A program made the position numbers and the translations under genes. The notes beneath the pieces were generated by a model, which searched no databases, was not told the origin of the DNA, and worked only from the letters and a program-made list of their open reading frames with translations. A DNA stretch of 11,985 bases from Candidatus Eiseniibacteriota bacterium (GTDB lineage Bacteria > Joyebacterota > Joyebacteria > Joyebacterales > Joyebacteraceae): assembly GCA_030609605.1 (NCBI GenBank), contig JAUWBY010000050.1, forward strand, positions 1-11,985, read 5' to 3'. This document shows positions 1 through 7,541 of the stretch, one piece after another. Numbering within the stretch: position 1 is the stretch's first letter; every line of letters starts with the position of its first letter.

Positions 1-1
1 A

Positions 2-1720
2 CTGGAAACGGGGGTGATACCGGCTGTTGAGACTGTGGCCGGTGAGGTCGCGGAAGAGACAGGGTCTGGTGACACCGGTCAGACGGAGAGTGCGCCAGAG
101 GTGGTGGACGTCGGCTCTGGTGAGGTTGGGGGTGAGGCGGATCTGATCGCGGGCGTGGGTGTGCAGGCGACCCTGATCTCGGTCGAGTCAGAGCTCTGGC
201 GGGCGACCTTGTCGACGAGGGGTGCAGCGCTTCTCTCGTGGCAGCTCCACGAACACAGGGGACTGGACGGGGAAGGTGTTGAGCTCGTTCCGGAGGGCTC
301 CCAGGGGCTCGACGTCGCCATCACTCACGGCGCGACGACGGTGGATGTGAGTGACTGGACGTTCGAGTACAGTGGACCGCTGAACATCGACCTGTCGGAT
401 GGTCGCACCACAACACTCGTATTCGAAGCGACAAACGCGGCTGGGTTGCGTGTAACCAGAGAGTACGTATTTCAGTCAGGGACTTATCTATTCACGGCGG
501 GCGTCTCGGTGGAAGGACCGAGTGGGCCGGCTGCACAGCGAGAGATGCGAATCGGGTGGCCGGGGATCATGCCCACGGAGCGGAAGGAGGAGGATAGATC
601 TCTCTCTTCGGTCGCAATGATCGACGGAGGCGTGGAACGGGAGAACCTCGGGAAGCTCAAGAAGGAGAGCAAGAGGAAATCAGGCGACGCAACGTGGGCG
701 GCCTCGACGTCGCGCTATTTCATCGTTGCCGTCGTACCAGTCGATGCGGCGTTCCGCGAGATAGAGATGTTCGGAGATGACGACGCGAGGACGGCCGGCT
801 TTGAGGGCGTCATGGATCTGGGTTCCGGAGCGACGGCGCAAACATTCAGCGTCTACGCGGGACCTCAGGATTACCTCGGGATCTCCGAGCTGGGATTGGG
901 GCTCGAGACGGCCGTCGATCTTGGATGGAAGCTGACACGGCCGCTGTCAGTCCTCATGCTTCGCGCACTCGTGTGGACGCACGGCCTGATCCCGAACTAC
1001 GGTCTTGTCATCATTCTCTTCTCGATCCTGACCAAGCTCGTCTTCTACCGGCTCACTCACAAGAGCTTCTCGGAGATGAAGCGCATGCAGGAGCTGCAGC
1101 CCAAGCTCAAGGCGCTGCAGGAGAAGCACAAGGACGACAAGGAGGCCCTGGCGAAGGTCCAGATGGAGCTCTACAAGAAGGAGCACGTGAACCCGCTCGG
1201 GAGCTGTCTGCCGATGCTGCTGCAGATGCCCGTGTTCATCGCGCTCTTCCAGGTGCTCCGTACTACGATCGAGCTCAGAGGTGCGCCGTTCGTTCTGTGG
1301 ATCACAGATCTTTCGCAGCCCGACACGATATTCCACGTTGCCGGATTCCCCATCCACATCCTTCCACTTCTAATGGGATTGGGAATGCTCGTGCAGCAGC
1401 GCTTCACATCCAAGGACCCACAGCAGGCGATGATGGGCAAAATGATGCCCATTATCTTCACGGCGCTCTTCTACAACTTCTCATCGGGTCTGGTGATCTA
1501 CTGGTTCGTCAACACTGTTCTGAGTATCGTGCAGCAGTACTACATCCACCGCGGTCCCGATACGGCAACCGAGCAGCCGATCGCGGACGAACACACACTA
1601 CAGCCGACATCCTCATCGACGTCAGTACCCAGCTTCTCCGGAAGCGAAGGGACCGTGAGCGCGCCCACCACGTCTGGTGGAAACGGCGGGCTGAGGGGCA
1701 AGGGTCGAAGGAAGAGGTAA
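2..1720 (+). CDS. yidC: Membrane protein insertase YidC (5'-truncated by the window edge)
   Basis: YidC/Oxa1-family insertase, which places proteins into the inner membrane alone or with SecYEG. The frame is open to the left edge. The first in-frame start (GTG at 14) opens directly into an acidic Gly/Glu/Thr linker, so the N-terminal membrane anchor probably lies upstream. Counting from that GTG, residues about 45-300 are the periplasmic beta domain. Membrane segments lie near 311-345, 399-420, 440-464 and 480-512 (probably two helices). The charged loop 346-395 contains the family pattern MQELQPKLKALQEKHKDDK and ends in N393-P-L-G. Lys341 sits where E. coli has the hydrophilic-groove Arg366; Lys there is a charge-conserving change. 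The C-terminal tail 517-568 is Ser/Thr/Gly rich and ends in a basic GKGRRKR, which suggests ribosome contact (inference). Jag follows after 39 nt, the usual partner. The large periplasmic domain suggests a diderm cell. Confidence 0.96.
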   Translation: METGVIPAVETVAGEVAEETGSGDTGQTESAPEVVDVGSGEVGGEADLIAGVGVQATLISVESELWRATLSTRGAALLSWQLHEHRGLDGEGVELVPEGSQGLDVAITHGATTVDVSDWTFEYSGPLNIDLSDGRTTTLVFEATNAAGLRVTREYVFQSGTYLFTAGVSVEGPSGPAAQREMRIGWPGIMPTERKEEDRSLSSVAMIDGGVERENLGKLKKESKRKSGDATWAASTSRYFIVAVVPVDAAFREIEMFGDDDARTAGFEGVMDLGSGATAQTFSVYAGPQDYLGISELGLGLETAVDLGWKLTRPLSVLMLRALVWTHGLIPNYGLVIILFSILTKLVFYRLTHKSFSEMKRMQELQPKLKALQEKHKDDKEALAKVQMELYKKEHVNPLGSCLPMLLQMPVFIALFQVLRTTIELRGAPFVLWITDLSQPDTIFHVAGFPIHILPLLMGLGMLVQQRFTSKDPQQAMMGKMMPIIFTALFYNFSSGLVIYWFVNTVLSIVQQYYIHRGPDTATEQPIADEHTLQPTSSSTSVPSFSGSEGTVSAPTTSGGNGGLRGKGRRKR

Positions 1721-1759
1721 GTCGACCGGAGGCGAGGCATCAGGGGAGGACTTCTAGAA

Positions 1760-2425
1760 ATGACTCGCGCAGCCGAGACCACAGGAAGGACCGTCGCTGA
1801 AGCGACGATGACAGCACTGAAGGAACTCGGCATCTCAAGAGACGATGCCGACATCGAGATCATCAAAGAACCACGACGCGGTTTCCTGGGCTTTTTGCCA
1901 GGCACTCCCGCGAAGGTTCGGGTCACACAGCAGATCTCGTCCCGCGACTGTGCGGAGGAGATCGTGCGAGACCTTCTGAGGCTCATGCGCTTCAGCTGCC
2001 AGCTTCACGTTACTGAGGAGAAGAGCGCGCTCGTCTTCAACGTAGAGACCGCGGGTGCGGATGGGCTTCTGATCGGCAAGTCCGGGAACACCCTTGGTGC
2101 GCTCGAATACATAGCGAACAGAATGCTCCAGCGAGATGATTTCAGGTCCAGGAAGATTGTGCTCGACGTCAGCGGATACAAGAGCCGGCGCGATGACTTT
2201 CTCAAGTCAAAAGCGCTTTCGCTGGCCGAGCAGGTCAAATCGGCGGGGCAGCAGGTGACCATGGAGCCACTTGGGGCGGATGAACGCAAGGTAGTCCACG
2301 CTGCACTCCGGAACGACACCGGCGTCGTGACGCGGAGCGTCGGACAGGGTCGCGTCAAGAGCATTATCGTGGCTCCCGCAAGTGAGAAGCCGAGAGGGCG
2401 CTCCCGCAGGAGGAGAAAGAGGTAG
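1760..2425 (+). CDS. jag: Jag/KhpB RNA-binding protein (Jag_N, KH, R3H)
   Basis: A 221-residue cytoplasmic RNA-binding protein of the Jag (SpoIIIJ-associated)/KhpB family. It has three domains in the usual order. The Jag_N domain (about 1-55) contains the typical EPRRGFLGFLPGTPAKVRV stretch. The KH domain (about 75-150) has its GxxG loop at G106-K-S-G109. The R3H domain (about 155-213) has R176-K-V-V-H180. The protein ends in a very basic tail (RGRSRRRRKR), similar to the end of YidC just upstream. The ATG at 1760 is preceded by GGGGAGGA at 1743-1750 with 9 nt spacing, which supports this start. Known members bind RNA and influence cell elongation or division in Gram-positive bacteria; the role in diderms is less clear. 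Its place between yidC and mnmE is conserved across many phyla. The tail codons also supply the purine-rich stretch before mnmE. Confidence 0.95.
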   Translation: MTRAAETTGRTVAEATMTALKELGISRDDADIEIIKEPRRGFLGFLPGTPAKVRVTQQISSRDCAEEIVRDLLRLMRFSCQLHVTEEKSALVFNVETAGADGLLIGKSGNTLGALEYIANRMLQRDDFRSRKIVLDVSGYKSRRDDFLKSKALSLAEQVKSAGQQVTMEPLGADERKVVHAALRNDTGVVTRSVGQGRVKSIIVAPASEKPRGRSRRRRKR

Positions 2426-2468
2426 TCTGGACGATGTGTCGGGTCTGCTCTCTCGGACGGAGCTGGTT

Positions 2469-3905
2469 GTGAGAGCTACGCCCGGGGATACAATTGCTGC
2501 CATCGCCACCGCTGTGGGGCCGGGCGGGATCGCCGTCGTCCGGATAACGGGTCCCGGTGCCGTCGTGACAGCAGACAGGATCTTCAAGAGTGCGCGACGT
2601 CTCGCCGACGTCTCATCACACACGGTACACCACGGTCACATAGTTGATCCAACCGGTCGCGAGGTCGATGAAGTCCTCGCGACCGTCATGTTGGCGCCCA
2701 ATACATATACAACCCAGGACGTCGTCGAATTCGGCTGTCACGGCGGAGCGATGCCGGCGAGGCGGGTCCTCGAGGTCTGCCTCGAGGCCGGGGTGAGAAT
2801 GGCTCGCAGAGGCGAGTTCACCGAGCGGGCACTTCTCGGCGGCCGCATTGATCTGATTCAGGCGGAAGCAGTCGCAGACATAGTTGCAGCGAAGACGCGC
2901 CGCGGGCTCGAGTTCGCCTTGGGTCAGCTTGAAGGGGGATTGTCTCAACGTCTGGGGCAGCTGCGCGAGGAGCTGCTCACGTTCCGGGCAGAAGTCGAGT
3001 CCCTGATAGACTTCTCGGACGATGACATTGAGAGGTCGACGCTCTCGGCGATATCGGAACTTGGGCACACGTGCTCGCGTTCAGTTGACCTCCTTCTTTC
3101 GGACTGTGCCGTTGGAGCGGCAGTGCGAGAGGGAGTGTCGGTTGCGATAGTCGGACGACCTAACGTCGGGAAGTCAAGCCTTCTTAATGCACTCCTTAGG
3201 CGTGAAAGAGCGATAGTGACCGCGCTTCCAGGCACGACGCGCGACGCGATCGAGGAGACGGTCGATCTGGACGGTGTCCCTGTTTGCCTCATTGACACGG
3301 CCGGCTGGCGCAGCACCAGAGATCCGGCAGAGGCAGAGGGCGTGGCGCGCGCGAAGGCCGCCGCTGCGGGGGCTGACGTCGTGCTTCTGGTACTCGACAT
3401 CACACGCGGCGTCACAAGTGACGACAGGGCGATAGGCAGACAGCTCGACAAGGAGAGAACGATCGTTGTTCTCAACAAGAAGGACCTCGTGCGCGACCCC
3501 TCCTGGGACTCAAGATTCGAGACGAGAGAGCTTTTCGGTGGCGGTGTTGGCGGGACGATCGATGAAGGCGAGACAGAGAAGGCTGGTGGAGTGGAGGCAG
3601 TAGTTGTGTCGGCGCTGAGATCTGATGGGCTGACTGAACTCCGGAGAGCCATATCGATGGCCATCTTTGAGGGAACAGCCGCGAGTGCGGCTCCTGCGGT
3701 GACAAATGTGCGCCACGTCGATGCGCTCAAGCGAGTCGCTCAGGCACTGGGTCGCGCCATCGGGCTTCTGGAACAGGATGGACCTGCCGAACTGGCAGCG
3801 ATCGAAGTAGCGGACGCGACATGGGCGCTTGGTGAAATCACGGGGGAGACGACACCGGAGGATGTGCTGCGACACATCTTTGAGCGCTTCTGTGTCGGCA
3901 AATAG
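2469..3905 (+). CDS. mnmE: tRNA modification GTPase MnmE (TrmE)
   Basis: K+-dependent GTPase that works with MnmG to add the aminomethyl or carboxymethylaminomethyl group to C5 of the wobble uridine in certain tRNAs. An N-terminal folate-binding domain (DTIAAIATAVGPGGIAVVRI near the start) is followed by a helical domain split by the G domain. Numbering from GTG 2469: G1 is G229-RPNVGKS (Asn232 matches the K+-coordinating Asn of the family), then GTTRD, G3 D276-TAG and G4 N336-KKD. The essential C-terminal Cys is in FC475-VGK-end. Length 478 aa is near the family norm (about 450-470). The start is uncertain. GTG 2469 has GGAG at 2459-2462 with 6 nt spacing and puts DTI at residues 7-9, as expected. 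GTG 2436 and GTG 2382 are also in frame; 2382 would overlap jag by 44 nt. A Gly/Glu-rich insert follows G4. MnmG begins 9 nt downstream. Confidence 0.96.
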   Translation: MRATPGDTIAAIATAVGPGGIAVVRITGPGAVVTADRIFKSARRLADVSSHTVHHGHIVDPTGREVDEVLATVMLAPNTYTTQDVVEFGCHGGAMPARRVLEVCLEAGVRMARRGEFTERALLGGRIDLIQAEAVADIVAAKTRRGLEFALGQLEGGLSQRLGQLREELLTFRAEVESLIDFSDDDIERSTLSAISELGHTCSRSVDLLLSDCAVGAAVREGVSVAIVGRPNVGKSSLLNALLRRERAIVTALPGTTRDAIEETVDLDGVPVCLIDTAGWRSTRDPAEAEGVARAKAAAAGADVVLLVLDITRGVTSDDRAIGRQLDKERTIVVLNKKDLVRDPSWDSRFETRELFGGGVGGTIDEGETEKAGGVEAVVVSALRSDGLTELRRAISMAIFEGTAASAAPAVTNVRHVDALKRVAQALGRAIGLLEQDGPAELAAIEVADATWALGEITGETTPEDVLRHIFERFCVGK

Positions 3906-3914
3906 GAAGAGCGA

Positions 3915-5813
3915 GTGAAGGAACGTGACTTTGACATAGTCATTGTGGGTGGGGGCCACGCCGCGTGCGAGGCTGCGCTGGCGTGCGCGCGTCTGGGCAG
4001 GAGGGTGCTGGTTGCCACGATCTCCCTCCGGCACGTAGGCGAAATGCCATGCAATCCCGCCATTGGAGGTCTGGGTAAAGGACAGCTGGCGCGTGAGATA
4101 GATGCGCTTGGGGGCGAGATGGGGCTGGCCGCGGACGCGACCGGGATCCAATTCCGGATGTTGAACACAGGCAAAGGCCCCGCTGTAAGATCGCCGCGTG
4201 CTCAGTGTGACAAGGAGCACTACCGAGAGTACATGCTATCGGCGCTGAGGCGGGAGCCCGGGGTCACCCTGATTGAGGATCGCGTTGAGCAGATCGTTGT
4301 CCAGAACCGCAGTGTTAAGGGTGTGAGATTGACACACGGGCGAAGCGTGATGGCAGCGGTGGTGGTCCTGACAACAGGGACGTTCCTGTGTGGCAAGCTG
4401 TTTGTGGGTGACCGGACGTGGCGTGGCGGGAGGACAGGCGAAGCGGCGGCTACGGGACTGACTCAGAGTCTGATGAGCCTGGGCTTGCGCATGGGGAGGC
4501 TGAAGACAGGAACGCCGGCGCGAGTTGCGGCATCGAGCATAGACTGGGAAGAGCTGGAGCGACAGGACGGAGACGTCGACCCGGAGCCGTTCTCATTCAG
4601 GACGAGATCTCTCAGTCTAGAACAGCTGCCCTGCCACGTGACGCACACGAACAGGCGCAGTCACGAGCTTCTCGAGGGAGCGCTGAAGAGATCGCCACTC
4701 TTCAGTGGGCGGATCAGCGGCATCGGACCGCGGTACTGCCCTTCAATAGAGGACAAGGTTGTGCGGTTCCGTGATCGGGACAGCCACCGGATACTGCTGG
4801 AGCCGGAGACGCGGCGGGGAGATGTCATCTATTTGAACGGGTTGTCGTCAAGCATGCCGGTTGATGTGCAGCTCGACGTGATCCGGAGCATGAAGGGGAT
4901 GTCGGGAGCTGAGATGCTGAGACCCGGCTATGCGGTAGAGTACGACTACGTCGACCCGCGAGAGCTCAAACCCACTCTGGAAACGAAGGAGATTCGAGGT
5001 CTCTATCTTGCCGGCCAAGTGAACGGCACGTCCGGATACGAAGAGGCGGCTGCTCAGGGTCTGATGGCAGGAATAAACGCTGCTCGCCTGGAACTTGATC
5101 TGGAGCCTGTCGTTCTCGGGCGCTCAGAAGCGTACATCGGCGTGCTGATCGACGATCTCGTCACCAAGGGGGCTGACGAGCCGTACAGGATGTTCACGAG
5201 CAGGGCCGAACATCGCCTTCTCCTTCGGCACGACAACGCGGACGTTCGTCTTATGCCGACAGGGAGAGATGTGGGTCTGGTGAGTGAGGAGGTTGCCGCA
5301 CGGGCTGAAGCGAAGCGGGAACAGGCGGCGGCAGAAGTCGCAAGGCTGTCGAGCCTTGCGGTGTCGCCGGGTGCAGCTAACGGCGTGCTGCGTCGTCTGG
5401 GAAGCACGGAGATCGCTGAGGCACAGAGCGCGGCACAGCTGCTGTCGCGGCCCGAGCTGTCACTGGATGACATCTACGTGATGTGTGGGAAGCGGCTGGA
5501 GATCACGCGAGAGGTGGCCCGCGAGGTACAAATAGAGGTGAAGTACAGAGGGTACGTTGAGCGGGCACAACAGCAGATAGAGAGGCAGCAGTCGCTGGAG
5601 AGCAGCAAGCTGCCTGACGATCTTGACTATGGGGCGGTGCGTGGGCTATCGACGGAAGCGCAGCAGAAGCTGGCGCATGTAATGCCGGCAACGATGGGAC
5701 AGGCGTCGCGAGTGCCGGGAGTCAGCCCTGCGGATATTGGAGTTCTGATGATCCACCTGAAGGTGCATGGAGGCAGAGGTATGAGGTGGAGGTTGACCGA
5801 AGATGCGAGTTGA
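3915..5813 (+). CDS. mnmG: tRNA uridine 5-carboxymethylaminomethyl modification enzyme MnmG (GidA)
   Basis: FAD- and NADH-using partner of MnmE in wobble-uridine modification, cytoplasmic. The 632-residue length matches E. coli MnmG (629). The FAD-binding motif is at the N-terminus (IVIVGGGHAACEAA, G12-G-G14). Then comes C46-NPAIGGLGKGQLAREID, the first family signature. Next is GPRYC275-PSIEDK, whose Cys corresponds to E. coli Cys277. GQVNGTSGYEEAAAQGL is the second signature, followed by MFTSRAEHRLLLRHDNAD. A helical C-terminal domain, ending near DIGVLMIHLKVHGGRG, serves tRNA and MnmE binding. The GTG start at 3915 has AGGAAG at 3904-3909 with 5 nt spacing. The gene lies 9 nt after mnmE and overlaps the rsmG start by 11 nt, so mnmE-mnmG-rsmG are probably co-transcribed and translationally coupled. 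Confidence 0.97.
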   Translation: MKERDFDIVIVGGGHAACEAALACARLGRRVLVATISLRHVGEMPCNPAIGGLGKGQLAREIDALGGEMGLAADATGIQFRMLNTGKGPAVRSPRAQCDKEHYREYMLSALRREPGVTLIEDRVEQIVVQNRSVKGVRLTHGRSVMAAVVVLTTGTFLCGKLFVGDRTWRGGRTGEAAATGLTQSLMSLGLRMGRLKTGTPARVAASSIDWEELERQDGDVDPEPFSFRTRSLSLEQLPCHVTHTNRRSHELLEGALKRSPLFSGRISGIGPRYCPSIEDKVVRFRDRDSHRILLEPETRRGDVIYLNGLSSSMPVDVQLDVIRSMKGMSGAEMLRPGYAVEYDYVDPRELKPTLETKEIRGLYLAGQVNGTSGYEEAAAQGLMAGINAARLELDLEPVVLGRSEAYIGVLIDDLVTKGADEPYRMFTSRAEHRLLLRHDNADVRLMPTGRDVGLVSEEVAARAEAKREQAAAEVARLSSLAVSPGAANGVLRRLGSTEIAEAQSAAQLLSRPELSLDDIYVMCGKRLEITREVAREVQIEVKYRGYVERAQQQIERQQSLESSKLPDDLDYGAVRGLSTEAQQKLAHVMPATMGQASRVPGVSPADIGVLMIHLKVHGGRGMRWRLTEDAS

Positions 5814-6465
5814 GCTTCCGAAGGCAGAGATCGAGCAGGTCGCGGGAGAGCTGACAACAGAGCAGTTGGAACGGCTCTCGCTGTATGCGGACAAGCTCGC
5901 GGCGGACGGGGAGCACATGAGTCTGATCTCTCGTCATGAGGTGCCCAATCTGGGGCGGCATATTCTGGACTCAGCTGCGCTCCTGGCATTTCGGGATCTG
6001 CCGAGCGGCGGAGTTGCGGATCTGGGTACGGGAGGAGGCCTCCCAGGGGTGGTACTCGCAATCTTGAGACCAGAGGTGAAGGTGGCGGTGATCGACTCGC
6101 GGAGAAGCAGAGTTGTCTTTCTGAAAAGCGTGCAGCGCATGCTGGGGCTCGAGAACGTGGAGGTCGTGCATACGCGGCTGGAGGATCTGGCTGGTGTGAG
6201 AAGTTTCCCACTGGCTGTGGCAAGGGCCCTGGGAAGGCTGGATCGGGTGCTCGAGATGAGCCTGGCTATTGTGGAGGCCGGGGGGAGCCTTGTTCTGTAC
6301 AAGGGGCCGAAGTGGTCTGGGGAGGCGGAGCAGGGAGCGGCGATAGCTGAGCGTTGCGGAGCTTGGATAGAGCGCGTAGAGGGAGTGGAGCTGCCCGGGG
6401 CGGGTCGCACGACGACGTTTGTGGAATTCCGCGTGGGGAAAGTTTCACGTGAAACAGATTCCTAG
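5803..6465 (+). CDS. rsmG: 16S rRNA m7G methyltransferase RsmG (GidB)
   Basis: SAM-dependent methyltransferase that makes 7-methylguanosine at the G527-type position of 16S rRNA. The Rossmann SAM motif is D73-LGTGGGLPG, followed by VIDSRRSRVVFLKSVQRM, a family hallmark, then VVHTRLED and ARALGRLDRVLEM. LYKGPKWSGE is in the C-terminal part. Length 220 aa is slightly more than E. coli (207). The ATG at 5803 overlaps the mnmG stop by 11 nt and has GGAGGT at 5788-5793 with 9 nt spacing. The last residues (V214-S-R-E-T218, then Asp-Ser) are encoded by a parS site lying in frame at 6441-6456, so the C-terminal tail looks shaped by the partition site rather than by the enzyme (inference). It probably ends the operon; no convincing intrinsic terminator follows. 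Confidence 0.95.
   Translation: MRVELPKAEIEQVAGELTTEQLERLSLYADKLAADGEHMSLISRHEVPNLGRHILDSAALLAFRDLPSGGVADLGTGGGLPGVVLAILRPEVKVAVIDSRRSRVVFLKSVQRMLGLENVEVVHTRLEDLAGVRSFPLAVARALGRLDRVLEMSLAIVEAGGSLVLYKGPKWSGEAEQGAAIAERCGAWIERVEGVELPGAGRTTTFVEFRVGKVSRETDS
6441..6456. promoter_or_regulatory. parS site 1 (ParB-binding centromere), within rsmG
   Basis: AGTTTCACGTGAAACA matches the widely conserved parS consensus TGTTTCACGTGAAACA at 15 of 16 positions. The inner 14 bp (6442-6455) are a perfect palindrome. ParB loads here and spreads as a CTP-dependent clamp to form the segregation complex. The site lies inside the last codons of rsmG and about 240 bp before parA, a typical location. Confidence 0.93.
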
Positions 6466-6491
6466 AAGATAGGCGGACCGGCGGCAACCAC

Positions 6492-6507
6492 TGTTTCACG
6501 TGAAACC
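6492..6507. promoter_or_regulatory. parS site 2 (ParB-binding centromere), upstream of parA
   Basis: TGTTTCACGTGAAACC matches the parS consensus at 15 of 16 positions, with a perfect 14-bp palindrome at 6493-6506. Its centre is 51 bp from the centre of parS site 1, close to five helical turns, so the two ParB dimers would sit on nearly the same DNA face. It lies in the rsmG-parA spacer and could also let ParB influence parAB expression (inference). Confidence 0.94.
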
Positions 6508-6564
6508 ACTCTTCAGGACTCCCGCACCACATACACACCGCACGCCCCCAGTCTCGCAGAAACC

Positions 6565-6573
6565 TGTGGATAA
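6565..6573 (-). promoter_or_regulatory. DnaA box (exact TTATCCACA)
   Basis: TGTGGATAA on the + strand is the exact complement of the high-affinity DnaA box TTATCCACA. It lies in the spacer 57 nt after parS site 2 and ends 24 nt before the TTGACA element upstream of parA. It could take part in origin function or in DnaA control of parAB. A degenerate box CTATCCACA on the + strand (6676-6684) is nearby. Confidence 0.6.
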
Positions 6574-6597
6574 CTCCAATTGTTCCCACCTTTTCCC

Positions 6598-6626
6598 TTG
6601 ACACCCCCTCTTGCGTCTGGTTGATT
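6598..6626 (+). promoter_or_regulatory. Putative sigma-70-type promoter for parAB
   Basis: A perfect -35 hexamer TTGACA (6598-6603) is followed after 17 nt by a weak -10-like TTGATT (6621-6626, 3 of 6 matches). Transcription would begin near 6633, giving a leader of about 65 nt before parA. The perfect -35, correct spacing and position support it; the poor -10 keeps confidence low. Confidence 0.38.
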
Positions 6627-6696
6627 CAAGCAACTTACCGTCCTGCGCACGCCAGCGCGGGTGCATGCCACACTGCTATCCACATTCGGGAGGCAC

Positions 6697-7497
6697 ATGG
6701 CCCGCGTAATCGCCATCGCGAATCAGAAGGGCGGCGTCGGCAAGACAACCACCGCCGTGAATGTTTCCGCCTGCCTGGCTGTGGCAGAGCGAAAAACCCT
6801 CCTCATTGACATCGATCCCCAAGCGAATGCCACGAGCGGCCTCGGCATCGAGAAGAACAGCATCACATCGAGCATCTATGAAGTACTTATCAGCGACGCG
6901 AGTATCAGTGACGCGGTCATTCCAGCGCCCGACCTCGGATTCCTCCATGTCGTGCCGTCGAATCAGCGCCTCATCGGTGCCGAGGTAGAGCTCGTGAATG
7001 TTATGGCAAGGGAGACGCGGCTCCAACGAGCCATCGCCGATGTCGATGCCGATTATGAGTACATATTCATAGATTGTCCCCCTTCACTCGGCCTCCTGAC
7101 CGTCAACACATTGACCGCGGCTGATACGGTTATCGTCCCCATCCAGTGCGAGTACTACGCGCTGGAAGGACTCGGCCAGCTTCTCAATACGATCAGGCTC
7201 GTTCAGCGCAATCTCAATACGACGCTGCGGATTGAGGGCATTCTTCTGACCATGTACGACGGACGCCTCAACCTGGCACGGCAAGTTGCGGATGAGGCAC
7301 GACGGTATTTCGGTGACCGCGTGTACGAATCAATGATTCCCCGGAACGTAAGATTAGGAGAGGCGCCGAGCTTTGGTCAACCGATTATCCTTTACGACAT
7401 ACTCTCAGCTGGTGCGCAGGCGTACATTGCGCTGACGAAGGAGATCATGGACCAGAGTAAGACCAGCGAGCCGGTGCCGGCAGCGACGGAGGGGTAA
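6697..7497 (+). CDS. parA: Chromosome partitioning ATPase ParA (Soj)
   Basis: Small ParA/Soj-type deviant Walker ATPase. ATP-bound dimers coat the nucleoid, and ParB-parS complexes stimulate hydrolysis to move origins apart. The start is chosen at ATG 6697, which gives MARVIAIANQKGGVGKTTT, the usual chromosomal Soj N-terminus with no extra DNA-binding domain. An in-frame GTG at 6661 would add 12 residues. GGGAGG (6688-6693) sits only 3 nt from the ATG, which is close. Key residues are the signature Lys11 and Lys16 of the deviant Walker A motif, D38-I-D40-PQANAT (Asp40 is the catalytic-type Asp), and Walker B YIFID126-CPPSLG. PIQCEYYALEGL follows. Length 266 aa is typical. Unlike its neighbours this gene is C-rich on the coding strand (by hand count, 130 C and 109 G in 6721-7140). 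ParB follows after 44 nt, probably in the same transcript. Confidence 0.96.
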   Translation: MARVIAIANQKGGVGKTTTAVNVSACLAVAERKTLLIDIDPQANATSGLGIEKNSITSSIYEVLISDASISDAVIPAPDLGFLHVVPSNQRLIGAEVELVNVMARETRLQRAIADVDADYEYIFIDCPPSLGLLTVNTLTAADTVIVPIQCEYYALEGLGQLLNTIRLVQRNLNTTLRIEGILLTMYDGRLNLARQVADEARRYFGDRVYESMIPRNVRLGEAPSFGQPIILYDILSAGAQAYIALTKEIMDQSKTSEPVPAATEG

Positions 7498-7541
7498 CGG
7501 GGCGTGATGGAGAAGACGACAGCATCAAGGAGGCGCTGAGG

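Larger units (their letters stand above)
6466..6696. other. Noncoding rsmG-parA spacer with parS, DnaA box and promoter
   Basis: This 231-nt spacer holds parS site 2 (6492-6507), an exact DnaA box on the minus strand (6565-6573), a TTGACA promoter element (6598) and a one-mismatch DnaA-like box CTATCCACA (6676-6684). It is strikingly C-rich on the + strand: by hand count, 6481-6720 has 91 C and 49 G. No RNA gene, long repeat or hairpin followed by a T run is visible. It may be an origin-proximal regulatory region, but there are too few DnaA boxes for me to call it oriC. Confidence 0.7.

Noticed and set aside
925..1800. Long + strand open frame (291 codons) overlapping yidC
   Set aside because: It lies in another frame inside a clear YidC, has Arg/His/Ala-rich composition typical of shifted high-GC frames, and shows no recognisable domain.
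2945..3730. Minus-strand open frame of 261 codons opposite mnmE
   Set aside because: Ser/Thr/Arg-rich antisense shadow of the GTPase domain with no family motif.
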